A DNA stretch of 64,000 bases, taken from Niveispirillum irakense DSM 11586. GTDB taxonomy: Bacteria; Pseudomonadota; Alphaproteobacteria; Azospirillales; Azospirillaceae. Under the pieces are notes generated by a model. It saw only the letters and a program-made list of their open reading frames with translations, had not been told where the DNA came from and ran no database searches. Made by a program: the position numbers and the translations under genes. Below are positions 55,463-63,495 of this stretch, one piece after another (position 1 is the first letter of the stretch; every line of letters starts with the position of its first letter). The stretch spans positions 56,402-120,401 of the forward strand of contig NZ_KE386935.1 in the NCBI RefSeq assembly GCF_000429645.1, read 5' to 3'.

Positions 55463-57094
55463 TCACAAGGCCTTGAAGTCGAAATTGGCGAAGCGCGCCG
55501 TGCCGGCACCGGCGGAATAAAGCCCAGGCCGCAGCATGTGGAAGCCACCGCGCACATTATGATGGTAGCCGGACACTTCCATCCCGCGATCAAACCGCTT
55601 CCAGGTCTTGCCGCCATCGCCTGAAATGTCATAGGTGACGATATGCCGGTCATTGGTCACGCGGATACGCATCTTGCGCCCGTGCGGGTTGGCGGGGCGG
55701 CCCCGCTCCAGCCCATATTGGTGGGTGACGAAATTTTTCTCCGTGAAACCCAGCCCGGCATAAAGCGACTGGTCATAAAACAGCACCAGCCCTGCCACCC
55801 CGCCCGCCTCAATTTCAATATCGCATTCAAAGCGATAGGCCGTATCTCCGGCAATCAGCAACAAGGGCGAACTGTCCTTGGGCGCCGTGCCGCGTGCCGC
55901 CAGGTGCAGCGCACCGCCGGCCACGCGGGCGCGCGTCGCCTCATCAGGGGCGGGCTTGAAGAAGTTCCATTTCGTGCCCAGCGCCAGCGTCTTGAAATCA
56001 TCCGACAGCGCCATGCCATGCGGGCCGGGTTTGCCGCCGCGCGGGTTGGCGATGGGCTGTGACAGGTCACCGCCTTTCATACGGAACCAGCCATCATCGG
56101 TCCATTCCACCGGGTCCAGCAGGGTCTGCCGGCCCAGCGTCCAGAAGCCATTTTCATAGCCGTGATAAACGGCCCACCAGTCGCCCGCCGGCCCTTCCAC
56201 CAGCGTGGCATGGCCGCGTGACCACCAATGTTCGGCCATATCGACCGTGCGCACCAGCGGGTTATGCGGGCACTGCTCCCACGGCCCATGGATGGAGCGG
56301 GACCGGGCGGCAATCACCATATGGCCGGTCGGCGGCCCCGCCGTGCCGCCCACGGCGGTAATCATGTAAAAATAATCGCCATGGCGGGTGATTTTCGGCC
56401 CTTCCGGCGCGAACCCCTCCACGATCCAGTCATCCGGATAGCGCCAGGGATCATAGACATGTTCCACCTCCCCTACCGTGGACAGGCCGTCGGGCGCCAA
56501 CCGGATACGGTCACCGCCGGACAGGAACAGCCAGCGCGATCCGTCCTCTCCCACGGCATGGCCGGGATCGATATGGCCCGGCAGGCCCATATAGACTGGC
56601 TCGCTCCACGGCCCTTCGATCTTGTCGGCCCAAATGACAAAGGTGCCGTTGGGCTTGGCTTTGACGGGAATGTAAAGGTAATAGCGGCCTTCATGCTTGG
56701 TCAGTTCCGGCGCCCAGACCGACCCGATATTCTTGGTCAGTGCTGCCGTGACCGGCGTCCAGTTCACCAGATCCTGGGAATGCCAGATGATCAGGCCGGG
56801 ATAGCTGTCGAAGGTGGAAAAGGTCATGTAATAATCCGCCCCATCCTTCAGGATGGACGGATCGGGATGGTCGCCCGACATCAGCGGGTTCAGAAAGCGG
56901 CCATCGCCCAGATCGGGCTTGCGCTGGTTATCCAGCCCGCGCACCCAGTCCTTGGGTGCCGGGCGTCCGCCGGAAACGGGCGGACATGCCGAATTGGAAA
57001 CCGGTGTCACCTGCGCGGCAGCAGGGGGCGTCACGGCCAACGCGCCGCTGGCAAGGGCCAGACCCAGCGCGTGCCGACGGGAAAGGTCGGTCAT
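55463..57094 (-). CDS. Secreted GH43 glycosidase (arabinofuranosidase/xylosidase type)
   Basis: A 543-residue five-bladed beta-propeller enzyme, typically an alpha-L-arabinofuranosidase, beta-xylosidase or galactosidase on pectin side chains. A Tat-type signal (SRRHALGLALASG) is present. The general base is Asp78 in SGDHPDPSIL, the pKa modulator Asp176 in GHIDPGHA, and the acid Glu in FAPEGPKI (about Glu231). About 170 C-terminal residues (from about 370) form a beta-sandwich accessory domain as in GH43 with DUF1349-like modules. ATG 57094 has AAGGAA upstream. The operator palindrome at 57240 lies in its promoter. Confidence 0.88.
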   Translation of the reverse strand: MTDLSRRHALGLALASGALAVTPPAAAQVTPVSNSACPPVSGGRPAPKDWVRGLDNQRKPDLGDGRFLNPLMSGDHPDPSILKDGADYYMTFSTFDSYPGLIIWHSQDLVNWTPVTAALTKNIGSVWAPELTKHEGRYYLYIPVKAKPNGTFVIWADKIEGPWSEPVYMGLPGHIDPGHAVGEDGSRWLFLSGGDRIRLAPDGLSTVGEVEHVYDPWRYPDDWIVEGFAPEGPKITRHGDYFYMITAVGGTAGPPTGHMVIAARSRSIHGPWEQCPHNPLVRTVDMAEHWWSRGHATLVEGPAGDWWAVYHGYENGFWTLGRQTLLDPVEWTDDGWFRMKGGDLSQPIANPRGGKPGPHGMALSDDFKTLALGTKWNFFKPAPDEATRARVAGGALHLAARGTAPKDSSPLLLIAGDTAYRFECDIEIEAGGVAGLVLFYDQSLYAGLGFTEKNFVTHQYGLERGRPANPHGRKMRIRVTNDRHIVTYDISGDGGKTWKRFDRGMEVSGYHHNVRGGFHMLRPGLYSAGAGTARFANFDFKAL

Positions 57095-57239
57095 CGGTGA
57101 AATTCCTTGGACGTTCAGGCGGTAAAAGGCAAAAGCCGTTCCATCGGCGCCGGTATTGCCAGCCCGCATCGTCGCTTATCAGCTTCCAACAGCCACATTT
57201 CTCCTCCCTACCCGATCATTATCGTCGGTTTTGTTTTAT

Positions 57240-57253
57240 TGATACCGGTATCA
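57240..57253. promoter_or_regulatory. Perfect 14-bp operator palindrome upstream of GH43-pectate lyase
   Basis: TGATACCGGTATCA is fully symmetric, with flanking A/T-rich bases, and lies about 146 bases upstream of the GH43 start codon. It is the best match of a motif also found at 2837, 28260 and 54065. The form suits a LacI-family repressor. Confidence 0.65.
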
Positions 57254-57335
57254 TAAGCAACAAAAAGCAGAGGGGTCAACCGGAGCTTATCTCGGTCCGT
57301 CACTTTTATCACACATGAAAACAGTTTCATAAATT

Positions 57336-57779
57336 TCAGCGGCGGAATTTGTCCGACAGCACCAGCGACGACATGGTGCGTTCCACCCCCGTCATCAGTC
57401 CCAACAGGTCCAGCACCCGGTCGATATCCTGGACCGAGGGGGCCGCTACCACGGCCATCATGTCGTAAGTGCCGCTGATGGCGGACAGGCTTTCCACCTC
57501 CGCAATGCGCTTCACGTCGGACACGATCCGCGCGATCATTTTGGGGTTGGTGGAAAGCAGCACATAGGCGCGGATCAGGTGACCCGCCCGCTGATCATCG
57601 CGCAGCGTATAGCCCTGGATGATGCCCAGCCGTTCCAGCCGGGCGATGCGCGCCTGCACGCTGGACCGTGCCAGCCCCAGCTTGCGCGCCAGCGATGCCG
57701 TCGGCTCCCGGGCATTGGCCCGCAACAGGGAAAGCAGCGCCGTATCAATGGCGTCTTGCTGATTGTCAGAAATGACCAT
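57336..57779 (-). CDS. Lrp/AsnC-family transcriptional regulator
   Basis: A 147-residue regulator. The N-terminal winged HTH reads ALLSLLRANAREPTASLARKLGLARSSVQARIARLERLGIIQGY, and the C-terminal RAM domain (about 70-147) binds amino acids and forms octamers. ATG 57779 has AGGA upstream; a frame to 57866 adds 29 residues without support. It is probably the regulator of the two lysine-degradation genes at 60260-63046, a common pairing, although the receptor gene at 57964 now lies between them. Direct evidence for its target is absent. Confidence 0.9.
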   Translation of the reverse strand: MVISDNQQDAIDTALLSLLRANAREPTASLARKLGLARSSVQARIARLERLGIIQGYTLRDDQRAGHLIRAYVLLSTNPKMIARIVSDVKRIAEVESLSAISGTYDMMAVVAAPSVQDIDRVLDLLGLMTGVERTMSSLVLSDKFRR

Positions 57780-57894
57780 GGGTATCCTGGCCGGATTGGA
57801 AATATCGGTCCAACCATACCTGTTTGTATCGCCCATGCGAATGCTGGGAACCGAAATCACACCCACCTGCCGAAGATTTAGCCTTCGGCCAGCA

Positions 57895-57931
57895 TCAGAC
57901 CAGGGCGGTGTATGGCGCCGCCCTGGTCTGA
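57895..57931. terminator. Hairpin after the Fur-controlled TonB receptor
   Basis: TCAGACCAGGGCGG (57895-57908) and CCGCCCTGGTCTGA (57918-57931) are a perfect 14-base stem with a nine-base loop, starting about 33 bases past the receptor stop on the minus strand. There is no T run, so termination may be partial. Confidence 0.6.
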
Positions 57932-57963
57932 CCGAACATGGAACCTGCGTGGACCGGTCACGA

Positions 57964-60069
57964 TCACCAATAGAGTTTCACACTGAGGGATGCGTTGCGG
58001 GTCTCCCCGACGCTGCTGAAGCTCCAGTATTTCTCGTTGAACAGGTTGTTGATATTGCCAGTAATATCGGCCCGCTGGCCGGCGATGCTGGTGCTGTACT
58101 GGAAGCCGACATTGGTCAGCACGCGGCTGGGCATATAGAGCGCATTATCATCGGCAACCGGCGCCTTGCCAAAATAGCGGACATTGCCGTGCAGGCGCAG
58201 CCCCTCCACCGCCGGCACCCGATAATCAGCATTGGCCAGCAACTGCCAGCGCGATGCCTCTGCCGGAATATTGCCTTCCAGCGCCGCGTTCCCCGCAGAT
58301 ACCTTATCGATCACCGGATCAAGATGCAGGGCCCCCAGGCCCAGACGCAGATCCGTCGTCACCCGGTAGGAACCGGAAAATTCCACACCCTTGTAAATGT
58401 TCAACCCGTCCTGGGAGAGATAGCGCAGCCCGTCCGTTTCCGTATCGATCTGGTTGGCCCGTTCAACGCGGAAGGCGGCCGCCGTCAGGCTGAGGCTATG
58501 ATGTTCATACTTAACCCCGCCCTCATATTGTTTGGAAATGGTCGCCCCCAGAATTTCGCCCGCATTGGCATAATCCCCACCGACACGGGTGCCCGCCTCC
58601 ATGGATTCTACATAGGAGCCGTAGAGCGAGACATATTCCACCGGCTTGTAGATCAGCGCCAGGGTGGGCGTGGTGGCGGTGGTGCGATAGCCGCTGTCCA
58701 CCGTGGGATCACCATCGAAATCCAACGCCTTGTAGCGGGTCCGGCGGGCACCGACGATGGCCTGCCATTGCGGACCGAAATGCAGCGTATCGGAGATGAA
58801 CAAAGCCGTCTGCCGGTCTTCCGACGGATTGCCATCGGTGCTGTAATCGATGGCGCGGGTGACCAGGAAATTCTGCTCCTGATAAATATTGCCGTTGAAA
58901 TCATTGCCCCAATGCGAGCCATTGCCAAAATCGCTGGGCCGGCGCAGCAGCGAAACACCCGCAACCAGTTCATGCCGGATGGGCCCGGTTTCCACCTTGC
59001 CCTGCACCAGGGCCTGACCGAAATGGCCCTGATCGGTCTCGGCGAAATTATAGGCATAGCCGTCATAGTCACCGGCCTTGTTCAGCATATAGATGAACAT
59101 CTTATTCGACTGGTGCTTCTTGCGGGCATAGCCATAATTCAGCTTCGCTGTCCAATCCTCTGCCATGTCCCAGTCCAGCCCGGTCGCCACGCTGGTGGTA
59201 CGGGTGCGGTAATAGGAATTTTCGACATTCACATCATCGAAATCCAGATCGGGGGACGGCAGGTCCGTGCCTTCGTACCGGCTCCAATAGACATGGAACG
59301 GCTCATGCTCCAGCTTGCTTTCTTCGTGCGTCGCCGTGACATGCCAACGCAGGTCCGGCGTGATGGCATAATCCAGCGCCAGGGAGCCGACCCAGCGATT
59401 GACCCCCGCCTTGGTGTAAGCTGTCCCCTGTTCACCGGCCAGATTAAGGCGATAGCCCAGTCTTCCATCGCCCACCGGGCCGCCAGCATCGATTTGGCCA
59501 TAGCGGACGCCCGGATTGCGATACCCCAGTTCGGTGGTCAGCAGCGGTTGCGCCGTCGGACGCTTGGTTTGATAAAGGATGGCCCCACCCGGTGAACCGA
59601 AACCATACATGAAGCCGGTCAGCCCCTTCATGGCCTGCACGGTTTCCACCGGTTCCAACGGGTAATCGCCGCCCCAGTAAAGCAGCAGCGGCACATCATC
59701 AATATAGAAATTATTGACACCAATGCCGCGGATCTGGGTACCCCACCAGTTGGTGGTGCCGGGGCTGGCATAGGAGAAGATTCCGGGATCATTGATGAAA
59801 ATCTGGCCGATGCTGGTGGCCTGACGCTTGGCGATTTCGTCCTTGTCCACCACAGTCGCGGAAAACGGCGTGTCCAGCAGGCTTTTTTCCCCAAGCGCCC
59901 CGCTGGTCACCGGCTGTTTCAGCCTTTCGTGGGTGCCGATGACGACAATGTCATCATCCGCCACGCGCTGGGCTAGTTGCTCCCCCGCCTGTTGGGCAGC
60001 AACGGAAAACGCGCTGGCCGCGATGGTGGACAGCGCTACGCCCGTCCACAGAACTGCCTTCAATGTCAT
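57964..60069 (-). CDS. TonB-dependent receptor under Fur-type control (siderophore receptor)
   Basis: A 701-residue outer-membrane receptor. The signal peptide ends near FSVAAQ (about 27). The TonB box region is DDIVVIGTHERLKQPV, and the plug has LLDTPFSATVVDKDEIAKRQATS and FMYGFGSPGGAILYQTKRP; the barrel ends in LSVKLYW. The plug order resembles siderophore receptors of the FhuE/FoxA type. GGGGGAAA precedes ATG 60069. A 19-bp palindrome of the Fur-box type lies 43-61 bases upstream, supporting iron-regulated expression. Iron-chelate uptake is therefore likely, though the siderophore is unknown. Confidence 0.88.
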   Translation of the reverse strand: MTLKAVLWTGVALSTIAASAFSVAAQQAGEQLAQRVADDDIVVIGTHERLKQPVTSGALGEKSLLDTPFSATVVDKDEIAKRQATSIGQIFINDPGIFSYASPGTTNWWGTQIRGIGVNNFYIDDVPLLLYWGGDYPLEPVETVQAMKGLTGFMYGFGSPGGAILYQTKRPTAQPLLTTELGYRNPGVRYGQIDAGGPVGDGRLGYRLNLAGEQGTAYTKAGVNRWVGSLALDYAITPDLRWHVTATHEESKLEHEPFHVYWSRYEGTDLPSPDLDFDDVNVENSYYRTRTTSVATGLDWDMAEDWTAKLNYGYARKKHQSNKMFIYMLNKAGDYDGYAYNFAETDQGHFGQALVQGKVETGPIRHELVAGVSLLRRPSDFGNGSHWGNDFNGNIYQEQNFLVTRAIDYSTDGNPSEDRQTALFISDTLHFGPQWQAIVGARRTRYKALDFDGDPTVDSGYRTTATTPTLALIYKPVEYVSLYGSYVESMEAGTRVGGDYANAGEILGATISKQYEGGVKYEHHSLSLTAAAFRVERANQIDTETDGLRYLSQDGLNIYKGVEFSGSYRVTTDLRLGLGALHLDPVIDKVSAGNAALEGNIPAEASRWQLLANADYRVPAVEGLRLHGNVRYFGKAPVADDNALYMPSRVLTNVGFQYSTSIAGQRADITGNINNLFNEKYWSFSSVGETRNASLSVKLYW

Positions 60070-60111
60070 GAATTTCCCCCGGTGATAGGTCACTTCCCCG
60101 GAGTTGTTAAT

Positions 60112-60130
60112 AATAATTATGATAATTATT
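60112..60130. promoter_or_regulatory. Fur-box-like 19-bp palindrome
   Basis: AATAATTATGATAATTATT is a perfect palindrome around a central G. It resembles the classical Fur consensus GATAATGATAATCATTATC and is followed by TCTCAAT. It lies directly upstream of the receptor gene. Irr or Mur-type regulators of alphaproteobacteria bind similar sites. Confidence 0.7.
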
Positions 60131-60259
60131 CTCAATACGAGTGGCGGTATAGCTGCCCTGCCGCTAACGGATCGCGCCTTCAGACGTACAAATATCGCCG
60201 CGCGATCCGTCATTTTCCGGGTCAATGCGCATCGGCTCCGCCGGGGAGCGGCACCAGCA

Positions 60260-61762
60260 TTATAATTCCGGGAATTCGATCCCCTGTGCCAGCGGCAGCG
60301 AGGTGCCGTAATTGATGGCCGAAGTCTGGCGCCGCATATATTGTTTCCAGGCGTCAGACCCGCTTTCGCGCCCGCCGCCGGTCTCCTTCTCCCCGCCGAA
60401 CGCGCCGCCAATTTCCGCCCCGCTGGGGCCCATATTCACATTGGCGATGCCACAGTCAGAACCGTCCGGCGCCAGGAAGCGCTCCGCTTCCAGCAGGTCG
60501 CGGGTGATGATGGAAGAGGACAGGCCCTGCGGCACATCATTCTGCAAAGCCACGGCCTCCTCAAACGCGCGGTAGCGCATCACATAGAGAATGGGGCCGA
60601 ACGTCTCCTGCTTCACGATGTCCGTCTGTCCCGGCATCTCCACCAGCGCCGGATAGGCGTAATAGGCATCCGGGAACTTGTCGGCCAGGGCCCGACCACC
60701 ACCATGGACGACGCCGCCCTGCGCCTTGGCCTGGGCCAGGGCCGCTTCCACCGCCGCGAACGCGGCTTTGTCGATCAGCGGCCCCATCAGCGTGGCGCCC
60801 GCGCGCGGGTCGCCGGGCTGGATGGCGGCGAAGGCGGTCTTCACCGCCGCCACCACCTTGTCATAGCAATCCTCATGCACAATCAGCCGGCGCAGGCTGG
60901 TGCAGCGCTGGCCCGCCGTACCCACGGCGGCGAACAGGATGGCCCGCACCGCCAGCTTCAGATCAGCGGACGGGGTGACGATCATGGCGTTGTTGCCGCC
61001 CAGTTCCAGGATGGACCGGCCAAACCGCCCCGCCACCACCGGCGCCACTTCACGCCCCATGCGGGTGGAGCCGGTGGCACTGACCAGCGGGATGCGCGGA
61101 TCGGCGGCCAGCTTTTCCCCCACATCCTTCAAGCCGAACAGCAATTCCGACAGCCCGTCCGGCGCATCGCCAAACCGGGCCAACGCCTTTTCAAACAGCT
61201 TTTGTGTGGCCAGCGCCGTCAGCGGCGTCTTCTCCGATGGTTTCCAGATCACCGGATCGCCCGCGACCAGCGCCAATGCGGCGTTCCAGGCCCAGACGGC
61301 GACGGGGAAATTAAAGGCGGTGATGATGGCGACCGGCCCCAGCGGCTGCCAGGTTTCCACCATCCGGTGGCGGGGCCGTTCCGATGCGATGGTCAGCCCG
61401 TGCAACTGCCGCGACAGGCCCACGGCGAAGTCGCAGATATCAATCATCTCCTGCACTTCGCCCAGCCCTTCCTGGACGATCTTGCCGGCCTCCAGCGTCA
61501 CCAGCGCGCCCAGGTCCGCCTTATGCTCCCGCAGCACCTCGCCAAACAGGCGCACCAACTCCCCCCGCCGGGGGGCCGGCACAGTGCGCCAGGTTTTGAA
61601 AGCGGCGGCAGAGCGGGCAATGGCCGCTTCCACCTGCTGGGGACCATGCGCCTTCACGGCACCGATCACGGCGCCATCAATGGGCGACCGGGCGATAATG
61701 TCACCATCACTAACCAGACCGGCAAGGCCAAGCCGGTGCAACAGGGCGGAAGGGTCAGACAT
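60260..61762 (-). CDS. amaB: Alpha-aminoadipic semialdehyde / piperideine-6-carboxylate dehydrogenase
   Basis: A 500-residue NAD(P)-dependent aldehyde dehydrogenase of the ALDH7 (antiquitin) class, oxidising alpha-aminoadipate semialdehyde (cyclic piperideine-6-carboxylate) to 2-aminoadipate. The catalytic Cys287 is in GTAGQRCTSL and the general base Glu253 in LELGGNN. AITAFNFPVAVWAWN and GGEKETGGGRESGSDAWKQYMRR are characteristic of ALDH7. GGAGGCCTGCCT precedes the ATG. The companion gene at 61976, on the same strand upstream, encodes a saccharopine-dehydrogenase-like enzyme, as expected for lysine degradation. A REP-like pair lies between the two genes. Confidence 0.88.
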   Translation of the reverse strand: MSDPSALLHRLGLAGLVSDGDIIARSPIDGAVIGAVKAHGPQQVEAAIARSAAAFKTWRTVPAPRRGELVRLFGEVLREHKADLGALVTLEAGKIVQEGLGEVQEMIDICDFAVGLSRQLHGLTIASERPRHRMVETWQPLGPVAIITAFNFPVAVWAWNAALALVAGDPVIWKPSEKTPLTALATQKLFEKALARFGDAPDGLSELLFGLKDVGEKLAADPRIPLVSATGSTRMGREVAPVVAGRFGRSILELGGNNAMIVTPSADLKLAVRAILFAAVGTAGQRCTSLRRLIVHEDCYDKVVAAVKTAFAAIQPGDPRAGATLMGPLIDKAAFAAVEAALAQAKAQGGVVHGGGRALADKFPDAYYAYPALVEMPGQTDIVKQETFGPILYVMRYRAFEEAVALQNDVPQGLSSSIITRDLLEAERFLAPDGSDCGIANVNMGPSGAEIGGAFGGEKETGGGRESGSDAWKQYMRRQTSAINYGTSLPLAQGIEFPEL

Positions 61763-61842
61763 AGGCAGGCCTCCGGTATCGTGTATGGATAGGTGTTTTT
61801 TGGGACTTTGGTGTTATTCAATACAATGTACGCACCATTTTA

Positions 61843-61943
61843 CCGTCATTCCCGCGAAGGCGGGAATCCAGACAACGGTGCCATTACCAAAGCGACTTCT
61901 ATTTAATGCGTCTGCTGGATTCCCGCCTTCGCGGGAATGACGG
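61843..61943. repeat. REP-like inverted pair between the lysine-degradation genes
   Basis: Two 29-base units (61843-61871 and 61915-61943) are exact inverted copies, separated by 43 bases. Each is itself a small palindrome, with ATTCCCGC and GCGGGAAT arms around GAAG or CTTC. The unit starts CCGTCATTCCCGCG. It resembles dispersed extragenic palindromes common in alphaproteobacteria. A related but different pair lies at 63411-63495. Confidence 0.8.
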
Positions 61944-61975
61944 TGGGAGAGGGCGGCAGTCAGTTCCTCTGATCC

Positions 61976-63046
61976 TCACGCGTAAACCTTACCAAACCGA
62001 TTGCCCAAAAACCGGTCCAGCTTCATCTCCTCCTGCCGCACAAATCCCTTGGCCGGCAGGTGTCCCTCTGCCTGCAGGTCCAGCATGGCGCAGATGCCCG
62101 CCGCCGTGCTCATCTGGATGGCGGACAGGAAGTGGCCATCCACCTCTTCGCCATGGATATGGCGCACGATGCTTTCCTGTACCAGCCGTCCATGGCGCTT
62201 GCCGGAAACGGTGCAGAAGACCAGCACCACATCCTGCATGGTGATGGGCAGGGCTTCTTCCAGCACCTCTTTCAACAGGTCGCGCCGCCGTGCCAGCCGC
62301 AAATCCTCCACCAGCAGCTTGATCAGGGCGCAATGGCCGGGATAGCGGATGGATTTATAGGTCAGGTTCTCCACCCGGCCCGCCAGCGTTTCCACCAGCG
62401 ATCCCAGCCCGCCGGACGTGTTGAACGCCTCATAGGTCACCCCTTCCAGGGCGAATTCTTCCAGGTCTTCCAGCGGCGGCAATTCCACCTTATGCCCGTC
62501 CTGCACCGCCTCGCACGGGTTCAGATATTCGTTGATCAGCCCGTCGGTGGACCAGGTCAGGTTATATTTCAAGGCATTGGTCGGATATCGCGGCAGCGCG
62601 CCGACGCGCAGTTGCACATCGCGCAAACTGTCGAACCCTGTGGCCAGCCCATGGGCGGCGATGGAAACAAAACCCGGTGCCAGCCCGCATTGCGGCACAA
62701 AGGCACTGTTCGCCTTGGCCGCCACCTCCTTCACCACGCGGGTGGAGGCGACATCCTCCGTCAGGTCGAAATAATGGATGCCGGCATCATAGGCGCCATA
62801 GGCAATGGTCGATGTGGCATGGAACGGCAGCGCATTTAGCACCGCATAACGGCCCGCCATGGCCCGGCGCAGGGCCGGGCCATCATTGATATCCAGTTCC
62901 AGCACCGCCACGCCCAGATCGGCGAAGCGCTTCAGCGCGGCGGCACTATGGTCGGCCACCGTCACCTTATAATCACCGCTGCGCCGCAGCAGCAGCGTAA
63001 TGGCAAGGCCGATCTTCCCGGCACCCAGCAGCAGAATATCTTTCAT
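61976..63046 (-). CDS. Saccharopine dehydrogenase-like / lysine 6-dehydrogenase family
   Basis: A 356-residue NAD(P)-binding oxidoreductase of the saccharopine dehydrogenase/lysine 6-dehydrogenase fold. The Rossmann motif LLGAGKIGLAI starts at residue 6. A later stretch, QCGLAPGFVSIAAHGLA, is conserved in the family. Pairing with the ALDH7 enzyme suggests conversion of lysine to alpha-aminoadipate semialdehyde, the next enzyme's substrate. Whether it acts directly on lysine (LysDH type) or on saccharopine cannot be decided here. It has a weak ribosome site (AGGG) before the ATG, and the gene lies between two REP-like pairs. Confidence 0.82.
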   Translation of the reverse strand: MKDILLLGAGKIGLAITLLLRRSGDYKVTVADHSAAALKRFADLGVAVLELDINDGPALRRAMAGRYAVLNALPFHATSTIAYGAYDAGIHYFDLTEDVASTRVVKEVAAKANSAFVPQCGLAPGFVSIAAHGLATGFDSLRDVQLRVGALPRYPTNALKYNLTWSTDGLINEYLNPCEAVQDGHKVELPPLEDLEEFALEGVTYEAFNTSGGLGSLVETLAGRVENLTYKSIRYPGHCALIKLLVEDLRLARRRDLLKEVLEEALPITMQDVVLVFCTVSGKRHGRLVQESIVRHIHGEEVDGHFLSAIQMSTAAGICAMLDLQAEGHLPAKGFVRQEEMKLDRFLGNRFGKVYA

Positions 63047-63116
63047 AACCCGTGATCCCTGTTCCGGTGATCCTTATCCCCCATGGTCACCCTGAAAAGG
63101 GCCGACGAAAACACGT

Positions 63117-63171
63117 CTAACCGCCGTCAAATGGCGGTTAGTTTCGTCATTCCGCAGGATATTTCGTCATT
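63117..63171. promoter_or_regulatory. Palindrome and direct repeats upstream of the dehydrogenase gene
   Basis: CTAACCGCC (63117-63125) and GGCGGTTAG (63133-63141) form a perfect nine-base inverted repeat with a seven-base gap. Immediately beyond it TTTCGTCATT occurs twice (63142-63151 and 63162-63171), with repeat period 20. The block lies 71-125 bases upstream of the start codon at 63046. It is a candidate regulator-binding region, for example for the Lrp-type regulator. Confidence 0.4.
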
Positions 63172-63410
63172 TCGCCGGCTGAGACGCGCAGATCACTGAA
63201 AATATTCCCGCAACCGGGGTCCCCTTACTGGGGGGCTCCACGCCCGACAGTTGATGCGCGCCTGCGCCGCCCGGATATCACGCAGGCCCAAGCCGTCCCA
63301 AGCTGGTCACCGACCATTTCGCTCCAGACCGGTCTTCCGCGCACCCTTTCCTATTGTCGGCAGCATCTCGGTCTCCAGGGTTTGTCCGGGTCAGGTTGGA
63401 TCAAGCTCCA

Positions 63411-63495
63411 CCGTCACCCCGGCGCAGGCCGGGGTCCAGGGTCACAAGCGCCTTGCTCTTACGAAACGGGACCCCGGCCTGCGCCGGGGTGACGG
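63411..63495. repeat. Second REP-like inverted pair
   Basis: Two 27-base units (63411-63437 and 63469-63495) are exact inverted copies, separated by 31 bases. Each contains CCCCGGC and GCCGGGG arms around a short GCAG or CTGC centre, so each can fold alone or with its partner. The unit begins CCGTCACCCCGGCGC, and the same CCGTCA lead is used by the pair at 61843-61943. Confidence 0.75.

Noticed and set aside
56996..57010. AAACCGGTGTCACC as a further CCGG operator
   Set aside because: It lies inside the GH43 coding sequence, codes for ordinary residues after the signal peptide, and lacks left-half symmetry.
61970..63073. Further TGATCC hexamers (61970, 63053, 63068) as ECF promoters
   Set aside because: None has a TAAGA/TAAAA-like element 18 bases downstream, so they are chance occurrences of a six-base word.
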